DNA of 64,000 nucleotides from Desulfonatronovibrio magnus (GCF_000934755.1 NZ_JYNP01000017.1:1-64000), one strand, 5' to 3'; positions 25,015-34,126 are shown, numbered from the stretch's first letter. Numbers and translations are program-made. Notes: a model not told the origin generated them from the letters alone.

Positions 25015-28000
25015 TTAAAGGTTAAGTACCCGTAATAATTCGTTTCTAAGCTCTTCTATTCTAAATGGCTTGTGTACGAATCCGGCCAGTCCCTGATTTT
25101 GAAATCTTTGTGTTGCTTCCTGTTCATTGTAACCGCTGCACAATATTACCTTGATGTCCGGACTCAGCTTACGCAAATGCTCAAAAGTTGTCACCCCGTC
25201 CATATTGGGCATCATGAGATCCAGAATGACACATGTTATCTCGTTAATATTGTTTTCAAAAACCTTTAAAGCCTCTTGTCCGTCATCAGCAGTCAATACT
25301 TTGTAGCCAATATCTTCGAGAGCTTCCTTAGTTAAGTCTCTGATCATCTCTTCATCATCCACAACAAGAATTGTAAGTGATTCTTTATTACTTTCTAATT
25401 GCAGGTCTACAAATTCCGCCTGGTTGTCCATGGTGCTTATTTGGTTAGCTACTGGAAAAAGCACTCTAACAGTGGTGCCGGAGTTTTCCCTGCTGCTGAT
25501 AATTATGGCACCTTCATGTCCCTGAATAATGCCCAGAACAGCAGAAAGGCCAAGTCCTCGACCTGTAAATTTGGTAGTAAAAAAGGGATCAAAAAGCTTT
25601 TGCAGGGTAATATTGTCCATGCCATGGCCAGTGTCAACAACTTCAAGCCAGACATAACGTCCCGGAGCAGGGGTATTATCAGCCCTTGTCTGATTTAAAT
25701 ATTGCTTATCACAGTCCATTTCACCAGTTGAAATGGTTAGCCACCCGGATTCCTGGCCCATTGATTCACATGCATTGGTGATAAGATTCATCACTACCTG
25801 CTGAATCTGGCCTGGATCTGCCAGAATGCTGGAAATAGTAGGATCTAAATGCAAGTCGAGTTTTATATTTTTTGAAATGGTGCCCATGAAAAGTTGAGCA
25901 TTTTCGGAAGAAATTCTGTTAAGATCAACATTTTGCAAAACAAATTTTCCCTTGCCTGAGTAAGCAAGCATTTGCTTTGTGAGATCAGCAGCCCGAGTAG
26001 CAGCCATTAAGGCCCGTTGAACCCTTTGAGCAAGGGTTGATTTTTCGGGTATTTCCTTTTGGGCCATTTCAAGGTTACCCATCATAGCAGCCAGCAGATT
26101 GTTGAAGTCATGGGCAATTCCACCGGCCAGAACCCCGAGGCTTTCTAATTTTTGGGAGTGTAAAAGGCGTCTTTCCATACTTAAACGTTCTTTTTCAGCC
26201 TTTTTCAGATCAGTAATATCTCTGCCGACTCCTACAATGGAAACCACTTCATTATTTTCATCAAGTATTGCCTTATCAGCCCAGGCCAGCCAGCGCCATC
26301 CCAGCCTGGTTTTGGCTCTTTGTTCCAGATAGCATTGATATGGCGGCTTGAACAGGGACTCCATTGCTCGGGCAGTATTTTCCTGATCTTTTTCATGAAC
26401 AAGAGGCATGAAGCTGGTGCCAATAAGCTCTTTTTCGGATTTCTCGAAAAGATCACAATAGGACTTGCTCACAAATTCAAAATGGCCTGAGGCATCGACT
26501 TTAACCACCAGATCAGTCTGATTCTCAATTAACAGTCTGTATTTTTCCTCGCTTAGTTGCAGTGCTTCCTCATTTTGCTTGCGCTCAGTTATGTCTTTGA
26601 TAATGCCAACAGTTTCCATATTCTTTGTTCGGAACTCACTTATTTCAAGCCATGAACCCGTGCTTAACTCTTCTTCATGGGGTTTGTGAGGATAGGCATG
26701 CGCCTCAACCTTATCAGCAATCCATTCTTTTTCTCGATTATTGGCAGACAGAAACAGTCCAGAGCGGGCACAAGCACTGATAAAATCTTCAAACGATACT
26801 CCCTGACCGGAGTAGGAACCGAGATCATAAAACAATTCTTTAAAATTTGAGTTATAGAATAAAATTTTGTCTGATTTATCAAACAGCACAAACGCGTCCT
26901 CGATGGCCTCAATGGCCTGAAACAGTCTGGCCTTTGCAAGTTCAGCTCTTCTGTCAAGCTCAACCAGCAGGTCAGATGTACGATCTGCCATATCATTAAA
27001 AGTTACGGCCAGACGTCCCAATTCATCATCTGAAATGACAGGAACTCGTGCAGACAGGTTACCCTGGCTGAACTCTTTCGCTGTTCTGGAAAGTCTGGCA
27101 ACATTGCGAACAATGCTTTTGTAAATTATCAGGGCCACCAGTCCGGAAAACATAATTGAAAAGAACAAAGCGCTGCCCAGGATAATATTTGCTGTTTTTG
27201 CTGTTCTGGAGATAACCTGCCTTGCCATGTCTACTTCTTGGTTGGCCATGGCAATCAAGGATGCGGATATTGGCTCAAGGGACTGTATCTGAACATCGAA
27301 TTCATTAAACTTGCTGAGAATATCTCTGTCAATTTCCAGAACTTTCAAGGCTTGATCCCTGTATTGCTGTAAACTGTTCAGAATCTCCATCTTCATCTCG
27401 GGTGAGATATTCATCAGGTATTTGATGTTGGATTCCAGGCCTGACATGATATTAAAGGAGGCTTGCATGGCTGGTCTTTGTCTGGTGGCAATATAGTCTT
27501 TTTTGAGAGATTCAAACTCAAGGGCCTGAATAACAAGATCAGGCTGATCAATACTTTGCAGCTTCTCAAAAAGTTCATGAAATCTTTTTTCCAATACAAA
27601 CTGGGCTCCTGTGTCCTGCTCCCCCAAAAGAGCCACAAGACTGACAGCCTCATTAAGAGCCAGAGAATATCTCTCTGCAGCAGAGAGATAGAAATCAATG
27701 TATGGTATATTCTGACGCAGTTCACTGCTGACATGAGACTCTTCAATAAGTGTTTGAAGCTTCTGGCTGGTTTTGATGACAGAATTCATTTCATCACGAA
27801 TCTGACTGACATAAATATCATATGCACTGGAAAAACCTATGCGGGGCCAGCGTAAAAAGAAGTCACGTTCCAATTGTCTGGTTTTATGCAGACCTGCCTC
27901 CATCTCCATGGCAGTTTTGCGGATTTCTGTGCTGGCAATGATAGTATTCTCCATTCTTTTCTGCATAATGGCCATGGATAAAAAGCCATTACCAGCAATA

Positions 28001-28101
28001 AGCAGAAGCAGCAAAAGTAGACAGCCCATGGAAATTGCCAGTTTAGTGACGACTTTTAAGTTTTTCCATCTGTGTTTGATTTTAGATATGTAGAGTTTCA
28101 T
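25015..28101 (-). CDS. Membrane hybrid sensor histidine kinase (HAMP-PAS-PAS-HisKA-HATPase-REC)
   Basis: The 1028-aa protein has a transmembrane helix at about 22-44, a helical periplasmic domain of about 260 residues, a second helix near 305-333, HAMP (about 334-387), two PAS domains (about 395-520 and 525-645), HisKA with phospho-acceptor His near 664 in GGIAHDFNNLL, HATPase with N-box NACES and 'GRGLGLSAVLG', and a C-terminal receiver with phospho-Asp near 961 (VILDLMMPNMDG). The periplasmic domain lacks an obvious ligand pocket, but the gene directly upstream encodes a Liv-type binding lipoprotein in the same direction, so that protein may present the signal. No DNA-binding output is encoded nearby. 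Confidence 0.88.
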   Translation of the reverse strand: MKLYISKIKHRWKNLKVVTKLAISMGCLLLLLLLIAGNGFLSMAIMQKRMENTIIASTEIRKTAMEMEAGLHKTRQLERDFFLRWPRIGFSSAYDIYVSQIRDEMNSVIKTSQKLQTLIEESHVSSELRQNIPYIDFYLSAAERYSLALNEAVSLVALLGEQDTGAQFVLEKRFHELFEKLQSIDQPDLVIQALEFESLKKDYIATRQRPAMQASFNIMSGLESNIKYLMNISPEMKMEILNSLQQYRDQALKVLEIDRDILSKFNEFDVQIQSLEPISASLIAMANQEVDMARQVISRTAKTANIILGSALFFSIMFSGLVALIIYKSIVRNVARLSRTAKEFSQGNLSARVPVISDDELGRLAVTFNDMADRTSDLLVELDRRAELAKARLFQAIEAIEDAFVLFDKSDKILFYNSNFKELFYDLGSYSGQGVSFEDFISACARSGLFLSANNREKEWIADKVEAHAYPHKPHEEELSTGSWLEISEFRTKNMETVGIIKDITERKQNEEALQLSEEKYRLLIENQTDLVVKVDASGHFEFVSKSYCDLFEKSEKELIGTSFMPLVHEKDQENTARAMESLFKPPYQCYLEQRAKTRLGWRWLAWADKAILDENNEVVSIVGVGRDITDLKKAEKERLSMERRLLHSQKLESLGVLAGGIAHDFNNLLAAMMGNLEMAQKEIPEKSTLAQRVQRALMAATRAADLTKQMLAYSGKGKFVLQNVDLNRISSENAQLFMGTISKNIKLDLHLDPTISSILADPGQIQQVVMNLITNACESMGQESGWLTISTGEMDCDKQYLNQTRADNTPAPGRYVWLEVVDTGHGMDNITLQKLFDPFFTTKFTGRGLGLSAVLGIIQGHEGAIIISSRENSGTTVRVLFPVANQISTMDNQAEFVDLQLESNKESLTILVVDDEEMIRDLTKEALEDIGYKVLTADDGQEALKVFENNINEITCVILDLMMPNMDGVTTFEHLRKLSPDIKVILCSGYNEQEATQRFQNQGLAGFVHKPFRIEELRNELLRVLNL

Positions 28102-28278
28102 TTCCTAAAAAACTCGCAATTAATCCAGTTAAGGTATCTGCTTGTCGCGTTTACAATTCAACGCGAGTTATTAACCGACCTCGGAACTAAGTCTTTTGCC
28201 GCATGGGTTCTGAAGCTGCTTAAACCTTTTTCATGGCAAAAGTCCCGTGCCATATGCAAAGCAGGAAAAAGAGTAGAT

Positions 28279-29526
28279 TTAAGGAGTTGATTTATATGTA
28301 GAAACTATATTATTTATCAGGCCCTCAAACCCTGCTTCAGGCTCATCAAAGCGAAGCAGATTGTAACCGGCAATTCCGCAATCTCCAAACTCATCACAGT
28401 TGAGTGATCCAGTAACGCCGGTAAAATTTCGGGTTGAGTACAGGGCATCACGCAATTCTTGACGCATAATAATTAGAGAACCATCCCCAAGTTTTTGTGA
28501 AGCATTTTCAATGGCGGATAATAACAATAAGGCTGAATCAAAGCTTTGAGCATGGAAGGTGGCTTTGGGTTTCTGGTTGAACATGGCGGAAAAACTTTCT
28601 GTAAAGTCTTTGTATTCAAGTGTATCAGGAAACTTGGGGCTAACAAAGTATAAACCAGGGGCATTGTCTGAAACAGTGTTGATAAGGGTATAATTAAGCA
28701 TTCCGTCTGCAGTCATGAGAATTAGATGGTCAAGTCCGTCGACTTGGGATTTTTGTTTAACAATATGGTATCCCTCACTGGGAAAAAGAGGCAGAAAAAG
28801 CATTTCAGATCCAGACATGGCAATAGCTTCCAGAAGAGGAACCATGTTTGTATCACCTTTATTTACCTCTGAAGAAAAAACCACTTCCCCTCCCAGATTT
28901 TTGAAAGCACTCTCAAAAGACGACGTCAGACCTGCTGTGTATGGATCTCCATCATTTACAGTGGCTGCTTTAGAAATGCCAAGGTATTGAAAAGAAAAAT
29001 GTGCTGCAGCAACACCCTGATAAATATCACTGGCTACAGTACGGAAAAAACCAGGTTGCCAGTGTTCTCCCTTGCGACCCTCAATTGAAGTTAGAGAAGG
29101 AGCTGTAGCATTGCCTGAAATGAGCACCATACCTGCATTGGATAGAATCTCTGCAGCTGGAACGCTGGAACTTGAACAAGTAGTGCCATGAACTGCTATT
29201 ACTGATGGCTCTGACGTAATCTTCTGTGCGGCAATAAAGCCACCTTCCCGTGAACACCTGCAGTCGAATATACTTATCTCAATGGGATGGCCTTTAATGA
29301 CATGGTTTCTCATGGAAGATGCCAGCTTCATACCTTGTGTGTATTCAAGGCCGGAATTGGCGAGTGGCCCTGTCAGGGCCTGCAGAGTAACAATTTTTAT
29401 GGGATCGTCTGCCTGTAAATGGACACATCCAAGTGGATCTGTGCAATCAAAGTGGGAGGACTTATCTTGCCCGCAGGCGGTGAGGAACAGTATTATGTTG
29501 AAGAGCACTAAGTAAAATTCTTTCAT
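28279..29526 (-). CDS. Liv-type (family 6) substrate-binding lipoprotein
   Basis: The 415-aa product has a signal sequence ending in LFLTACGQ, a lipobox with Cys near residue 18. The mature part is a periplasmic binding domain of the LivJ/AmiC type ('IVTLQALTGPLANSGLEYTQ', 'VHGTTCSSSSVPAAEILSNA', 'MLFLPLFPSEGYHIV'). There are no LivHMGF transporter genes near it; instead the hybrid kinase follows 177 bp downstream, so a sensory role is more likely than transport. The ligand is unknown. Confidence 0.85.
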   Translation of the reverse strand: MKEFYLVLFNIILFLTACGQDKSSHFDCTDPLGCVHLQADDPIKIVTLQALTGPLANSGLEYTQGMKLASSMRNHVIKGHPIEISIFDCRCSREGGFIAAQKITSEPSVIAVHGTTCSSSSVPAAEILSNAGMVLISGNATAPSLTSIEGRKGEHWQPGFFRTVASDIYQGVAAAHFSFQYLGISKAATVNDGDPYTAGLTSSFESAFKNLGGEVVFSSEVNKGDTNMVPLLEAIAMSGSEMLFLPLFPSEGYHIVKQKSQVDGLDHLILMTADGMLNYTLINTVSDNAPGLYFVSPKFPDTLEYKDFTESFSAMFNQKPKATFHAQSFDSALLLLSAIENASQKLGDGSLIIMRQELRDALYSTRNFTGVTGSLNCDEFGDCGIAGYNLLRFDEPEAGFEGLINNIVSTYKSTP

Positions 29527-29559
29527 GATTTAACCCTACCGTTTTTGTATCTGTTTGGC

Positions 29560-30000
29560 GCTTGCAAGTAACTAAAACCAAATTAGTAATAAATTCAAGG
29601 CATTATGGTTTTACCATACAGATTGCTTCGGTTGCTTAGGCTCTCTCGTGGGTGACAGATTTTCAGCAACTATATCCAGGCGATCAGGATCATCCCATAG
29701 TGCACTGGCTTTCTGTGGGTGACAGGTTTTGAGCAACTATATCCCTGACAGCTCAGGTGTCATTGCGAGCGAGTCTTCGAGCGCGGCAATCCTTGTTGCG
29801 AGCGAAGCGAAGCAATCTCGTGCTAAGGTTATTTACCTCTTTTTTGTGGCTCCAGCCACATTTTGAAGAAGCGGCTGGAGCCGCAAGAACTAAACGTCCC
29901 CAGGCTGGAGCCTGGGAACGAGGGGTGTTAGTTACTAACAGGTTCGGTCCTGGTCCGCCCGGGTGAGGAGCTTCGAAGTAACGACAGCTTTGAAGCAACT
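29560..30000 (+). repeat. Family-A composite repeat, full-length copy
   Basis: It begins with GCAAGTAACTAAAACC and AATAAATTCAAGGCATTATG, continues with TACAGATTGCTTCGGTTGC, GCTCAGGTGTCATTGCGAGC, two GGCTCCAGCC hairpins and CAGGCTGGAGCCTG, and ends in GGTTCGGTCCTGGTCCGCCC and GGTGAGGAGCTTCGAAGTAAC. It is inverted relative to 34127-34470. A GTGACAG...TTTTnAGCAACTATAT unit is duplicated inside it. No protein-coding content; the remainder up to 30159 shows nothing further. Confidence 0.8.
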
Positions 30001-30159
30001 TCCAGCATCCTATGCTAGCTTGTGGGCGAAACCAGCTTTAGCCATTATATTTATTTAATCCTACAATTACTTTACTGTAATTGTAAAGCCCATGTAGTTG
30101 ATTGCCAAATATCAGATCACTTGCAGTGCAGGGATGGAACGAGATAAAGATGATCAAGT

Positions 30160-30474
30160 TCAGGTGAACACAAAATTACGCAAGATGGATACTGCAAGCA
30201 AGCCTGAGATAATGGACACTATCAGGTTTCGAGTGAGAATAGCGGCAAGTGCTGCAGCTGCAGCTGCCAGCAGTTCTGAAGGCCCTTTGCCTGCAAGAGT
30301 TGGAATAATAATGGCTACCAGGATGGAAGAAGGCATATGCTGGAGAAAAGCACGTACCCTGGGCGAGGGACTGATTCTGCTGACAATAAACAGGCCACCT
30401 GATCTTGTTATGTATGTAACCAGGGCCATGGCAAAAATAGTTACATATATAAGCAGGGCAGGAAGTTCAGTCAT
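30160..30474 (-). CDS. azlD: AzlD-family branched-chain amino-acid exporter subunit
   Basis: The 104-aa hydrophobic protein has three to four helices and the family pattern 'ALVTYITRSGGLFIVSRISP' followed by 'LQHMPSSILVAIIIP'. AzlCD pairs export branched-chain amino acids and analogues. Its start overlaps the azlC stop by four bases (ATGA). Confidence 0.9.
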   Translation of the reverse strand: MTELPALLIYVTIFAMALVTYITRSGGLFIVSRISPSPRVRAFLQHMPSSILVAIIIPTLAGKGPSELLAAAAAALAAILTRNLIVSIISGLLAVSILRNFVFT

Positions 30475-31208
30475 TTTCTAAAAGCCCCTGCTATTCCACC
30501 GGCTATTCCGCCTATAATAATGTACCACTTCCCCGGGAGGAGCAGAAAAGTAATCCAGGCCGCTGCGCCTGCGGTTAACCAGACTGGGATTTGATGTTTA
30601 CCTTGCCAGAAAAAGGTCAGCAGGGCTATGAATACTGCGGTAAAGGCAAAGTCCAGACCAATTACGGCAGGATCAGCAAGGTGCCTGTCTATCCAGAACG
30701 AAGCACTTGCTCCAAATAGCGTGGAAAGATTCCAGAAAAAATAGATACATAGTCCGGACCCAAGCAAAAACGCGGCATCCTTTTTACCTGAGGCCATTTC
30801 TCTTACTGAAAGAGCCCATGACTCATCTGTCATAAAAAAAAGGCTGAAATATGATTTTCCGGGTCCTGTCCGGACAAGCCAGTCCCTCATGGCTGCTCCC
30901 ATCAAAATATGTCTGAGATTAACGACAAAAGTTGTCAGTATAATGGTTAATACAGGGAGTTGAGGTCCCCATAATTCCAGACTCATGAGTTGAGAAGCTC
31001 CTGCAAAGACCAGCAGACTCATAAGCTGAGCCTGTACCGGAGTCATACCGCTTTGTACTGCAAGAACACCAAAAACAAGGCCGTAAGCAAAAACTCCTAT
31101 TCCCAGAGGCAGGCATTTGATAAAGCCATCCTTTATGCCTTGCGTAGTAAATACAACCTGGCTTTTATATTTCAGGGAGGAAGGGGAAAACTGGGAAGTA
31201 GACTTCAT
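30471..31208 (-). CDS. azlC: AzlC-family branched-chain amino-acid exporter subunit
   Basis: The 245-aa membrane protein has the AzlC opening 'GIKDGFIKCLPLGIGVFAYG' and 'FAGASQLMSLELWG', and 'INLRHILMGAAMRDW'-like 'VVNLRHILMGAAMRDWLVRT'. Six or more hydrophobic segments span the inner membrane. It is the larger partner of AzlD and the pair forms its own operon downstream of a MITE at 31230. Confidence 0.9.
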   Translation of the reverse strand: MKSTSQFSPSSLKYKSQVVFTTQGIKDGFIKCLPLGIGVFAYGLVFGVLAVQSGMTPVQAQLMSLLVFAGASQLMSLELWGPQLPVLTIILTTFVVNLRHILMGAAMRDWLVRTGPGKSYFSLFFMTDESWALSVREMASGKKDAAFLLGSGLCIYFFWNLSTLFGASASFWIDRHLADPAVIGLDFAFTAVFIALLTFFWQGKHQIPVWLTAGAAAWITFLLLPGKWYIIIGGIAGGIAGAFRK

Positions 31209-31229
31209 ATTTTTAAACTTTGTATTTTT

Positions 31230-31346
31230 GTAATAGTTTAGCCCTTTTTTAAGGAAAGCAGGGGACAGGCACTCCGGGCTGTATGCCTCCGGGCAGTAAG
31301 CCTCCGGGCAGTAAGCCGTGCCACATGCAAATGCCTAAACTATTAC
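31230..31346. mobile_element. Family-B MITE, 117-bp copy
   Basis: The ends GTAATAGTTTAG and CTAAACTATTAC are perfect 12-bp inverted repeats (14 bp with one change). The flanks GTATTTTT (31222-31229) and GGATTTTT (31347-31354) match at seven of eight bases, consistent with an 8-bp target duplication. Inside are GCAGGGGACAGGCACTCC and tandem GCCTCCGGGCAGTAA units. No transposase is encoded. Confidence 0.75.
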
Positions 31347-31370
31347 GGATTTTTTAATGTTTGACGGTTT

Positions 31371-31808
31371 TTAAGAAGTCTTCCTGCGTATATTATACAC
31401 AGCTCTGCCCTCAGCTATACTCTGGTCCGGTTTTTCCTCAATAAAGACCCTTGTATGTACGTTGCCCACACGATTTCCCATGAGCCTGACATTTGATTCG
31501 GCAATAAGGTCTGCTTCCGGTGCAGGACGAAGATAGTCCACACGCATGTCAATGGTGGCAATAGCATCGTTGACCCGACACCTGGTCCACAAAGCAGTTC
31601 CACCACAGGTATCAATAAGAGTGGATAATATACCTCCATGCAGTGCAGGTCTTCTTGGATCACCAACAAATTCGGGCTTAAACGGAAGCAAGAGACGGGC
31701 AAAACCGTTTTCAGCTGCCACAACCTTGATGCCTAAGTGTTTATTGAATGGGATTTGCTCTTCCAGGAAGAAAGTTAAACTTTTACTTGAAGAATTGTCT
31801 GTGGTCAT
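31371..31808 (-). CDS. PaaI-type hotdog-fold thioesterase
   Basis: The 145-aa protein has the hotdog pattern 'HLGIKVVAAENGFARLLLPF', 'LHGGILSTLIDTCGGTALWT' with the catalytic-type HGG...D, and 'TIDMRVDYLRPAPEADLIAE'. Such proteins hydrolyse acyl-CoA esters in the cytosol; aromatic substrates are common but unproven here. It is followed, in the same direction, by the MITE and azlCD, and preceded by the EamA transporter. Confidence 0.87.
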   Translation of the reverse strand: MTTDNSSSKSLTFFLEEQIPFNKHLGIKVVAAENGFARLLLPFKPEFVGDPRRPALHGGILSTLIDTCGGTALWTRCRVNDAIATIDMRVDYLRPAPEADLIAESNVRLMGNRVGNVHTRVFIEEKPDQSIAEGRAVYNIRRKTS

Positions 31809-31841
31809 TTTTTCACTCTGTAGATAATGAATATTTTTGAG

Positions 31842-32741
31842 TTAGTATTTTATTTTTGTTTTAAAGGATTGTCTATTGGCAAGGTAAACCCCGCAACTGA
31901 CCATGACAGCACCGGCTAACAGAGAGTAATCAAGTGATTCTTTGAGAATTATAAAGCCAATAAATACAGCAAATAACGGAACAAAATTAATAAACACTGA
32001 AGCACGGGAAGGGCCAATGCTTTTGACAGCTTCATAATACCAGGTAAAGCCTAAAACCGTTCCAAAGTAACCAAGATAAGCAAGGCACCCCCAGACTGCA
32101 AATGGAGCAGTAGTAACATATTGAAACAGTCCTTCATGGACAGCAGGAGGAAAAAGAGCAACTGTTCCAGTTATGCAGGAAAAAGTAACAGCACTGTGAG
32201 GAGACAGTCTTGACATGGAGTACTTGCCCATAATGGAATAGGCAGCCCAACTTAAAACACATCCGGCTATGGCCAGATCACCCGTGCTAATGACCTGATC
32301 CAGAACATGAAAGGGTTGTCCCCGTGTAATGGCCAGAACTGCTCCACTTACAGAAAGAAAAATACCGGCAATTTTCAGGCTTCCTAAGCTTTCCTTAAAC
32401 ATTAAGGCAGAGAGCAGGGCAATGAAAATGGGATTTGTGGCAACTATGACCGCAGCCCTGCCGGCCTCTACAGTCTGAAGACCATAAAAGAAAAAAACAT
32501 TATAAGCGAAAACTCCGGTCATACCGAGAAAAAAAATTTGCAAGAACTGCCCACGATCAAGACCGGGTAACCTTCCTTCTAAGGTTCTGACCAGATAAAC
32601 AAGACAGGCAGAGGCTATGAGAAACCTGAGAAAAGCTGCAGAAAAAGGGGGGACGTGCTGTGAAACCAGTCTGCCTGCAGTAAAGGTTCCTCCCCAGAAC
32701 ATGGTGGCCAAAATTAATTTTATGTAAATCAAAATAAACAA
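31842..32741 (-). CDS. EamA/DMT-family transporter
   Basis: The 299-aa protein contains about ten hydrophobic helices in two EamA halves ('MFWGGTFTAGRLVSQHVPPF' and 'SWAAYSIMGKYSMSRLSPHS'), 'ATNPIFIALLSALMFKE' and 'INFVPLFAVFIGFIILKE' being the two equivalent hallmark loops. DMT transporters move metabolites such as amino acids across the inner membrane; no substrate can be assigned. It lies 33 bp upstream of the thioesterase gene. Confidence 0.88.
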   Translation of the reverse strand: MFILIYIKLILATMFWGGTFTAGRLVSQHVPPFSAAFLRFLIASACLVYLVRTLEGRLPGLDRGQFLQIFFLGMTGVFAYNVFFFYGLQTVEAGRAAVIVATNPIFIALLSALMFKESLGSLKIAGIFLSVSGAVLAITRGQPFHVLDQVISTGDLAIAGCVLSWAAYSIMGKYSMSRLSPHSAVTFSCITGTVALFPPAVHEGLFQYVTTAPFAVWGCLAYLGYFGTVLGFTWYYEAVKSIGPSRASVFINFVPLFAVFIGFIILKESLDYSLLAGAVMVSCGVYLANRQSFKTKIKY

Positions 32742-32915
32742 TTAAAGCATAAAAAAGTTTATGAAAATATCAAAAAGTTTCTCATAAGTTATTGAAAAAA
32801 CTTCTAAAGATCTTTGGTTGATTAACCGATAAGGAAAATATGATCCCCTCAGAAAAAGTTAGCAGTCAGGCTCTTTGCACCGGGCGGGACTGTCAGGTTG
32901 AAAGGAGGTTCTATT

Positions 32916-33194
32916 ATGCTGGTTCAAAATTTTGTGCAAGTCACTTCTAAAAGCCCTGAAGAAATTAAAGCAGGGCTTCAGCCTGGAATCAGGGCATTGA
33001 AAATAGACCCTGACGCCCATGGCAGGGAACGTCCTAAGGATCAAGGCAGGCAGCAGCAAAAACAGGAAAGGGATGAAGAACAGTTTTTTGATGCCCCAGA
33101 CACTGTAAGTACACGCTCCAGTAATCAAGGTACTTACCATGTTTATAATCGTAACGGACAAATGACCCGTTTAAAAGTAAACGGGTCAAGCTAA
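32916..33194 (+). CDS. Small Gln/Glu/Arg-rich protein of unknown function
   Basis: From ATG 32916 the product is 92 aa; AAAGGAGG lies 6 bp upstream and is among the strongest ribosome-binding sites in the window, so I reject the earlier ATG at 32898. The middle is very hydrophilic (GRERPKDQGRQQQKQERDEE) and the end is GTYHVYNRNGQMTRLKVNGS, beta-like. No signal peptide or membrane helix. The last 26 bp of the gene form a perfect hairpin. I do not recognise the family. Confidence 0.6.
   Translation: MLVQNFVQVTSKSPEEIKAGLQPGIRALKIDPDAHGRERPKDQGRQQQKQERDEEQFFDAPDTVSTRSSNQGTYHVYNRNGQMTRLKVNGSS
33163..33188. terminator. Perfect hairpin inside the 3' end of the small gene
   Basis: TGACCCGTTTA and TAAACGGGTCA are 11-bp perfect arms around AAAG. 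There is no T run, and the hairpin ends only a few bases before the stop codon. It lies between two convergent genes and could halt or protect either transcript. Confidence 0.45.
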
Positions 33195-33212
33195 ATCCTG
33201 AGATGCATCCTG

Positions 33213-33539
33213 TTAGAACTTTTTTTTCAACCACTCCTTAATATCTTCAGGAAGTTCATGAGCTCCCTTGGCCCTGCAACAATCCCAGAACTCTTTGGGA
33301 AGTTCCATTTCATGCAAGGTTTCAGAACCATCTTTGGTCATTTTCTGCAGTCGGACTATATATGGCTCACTCCAGGAGTCTACTGAAAAATAGAAAGTTT
33401 CGTCGTCGGAATTCTGGTGTTTCCCCAAGTACCCGGTATTTCCCCACTCCAGATGTAAAGCCACAGCATCGGCCGGACCAATATCCCAATTAATGGGCAG
33501 ATCCTTAAATTTTGTCAATTCTCCCATATCAATCTCCAT
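33213..33539 (-). CDS. DVU0772-like small conserved protein
   Basis: The 108-aa acidic soluble protein reads 'INWDIGPADAVALHLEWGNT', 'YFSVDSWSEPYIVRLQKMTK' and ends 'ELPEDIKEWLKKKF'. From memory this resembles DVU0772 of Desulfovibrio vulgaris, an abundant protein of unknown function restricted to Desulfovibrio relatives. No catalytic motif is visible. If the likeness holds it supports the taxonomic placement. It appears monocistronic. Confidence 0.6.
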   Translation of the reverse strand: MEIDMGELTKFKDLPINWDIGPADAVALHLEWGNTGYLGKHQNSDDETFYFSVDSWSEPYIVRLQKMTKDGSETLHEMELPKEFWDCCRAKGAHELPEDIKEWLKKKF

Positions 33540-33619
33540 TTTTTATCGTTTGCAATGATTAGAGGCCTGAAACATCAGCCTTCGTCCTGAATTTTCTTAT
33601 CACACCAAGTTAACGAATC

Positions 33620-33791
33620 GTAACAGTTTAGCCATTTGCATGTGGCATGGCTTCCTGCCCGGAGGCATACAGCCCGGAGGGGGACTGGCTCTCTCAGCCC
33701 TTGTTTTATTAAGTCTGTGTTTTACATCAACAAAAAACAAGGGCTGGGGTGCCTGCCCCCTGCTTTCCTTAGAAAAGGGCTAAACTATTAC
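33620..33791. mobile_element. Family-B MITE, 172-bp copy with exact 8-bp target duplication
   Basis: Inverted ends GTAACAGTTTAGCC and GGCTAAACTATTAC are flanked on both sides by AACGAATC (33612-33619 and 33792-33799). Inside are GCATGTGGCATGGCTTCCTG, a GCCCGGAGGC unit and the family-B hairpin with stem CAGCCCTTGTTTT/AAAAACAAGGGCTG. No reading frame. This is a non-autonomous element moved by a transposase that makes 8-bp duplications; none is encoded in the window. Confidence 0.88.
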
Positions 33792-34126
33792 AACGAATCC
33801 AATTCCTGTTGGGTTGCGGAAAAAGTTCTTTAAAAATCCCCTTTATACCTCAGTTAGACCCAGGTTGGAGCATCATCTGATTTTTCTGTAACCGGAAAAG
33901 CTGATTCAAAAATAATCGGCAGGCACATTTTCAGAAATTGCAAATAATGATCATCAAGATTATATAGCTCTCATCCCGGACGCAGTTTGAATAAGAGTTT
34001 TTACGTCAACGGTCAATAAATCCCTTTGTAATAGTAACTGGGGTTAACTTACCAAAAACGCGTAATGCTCCCTGACAAACTTGTGTAACAGCAATATTCT
34101 GAAACAGCTTAAATCAAATTATGGTC

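Noticed and set aside
29757-29998. Open frames within the family-A repeats
   Set aside because: The same peptides arise on both strands of every repeat copy because of the palindromic modules; composition is not protein-like.
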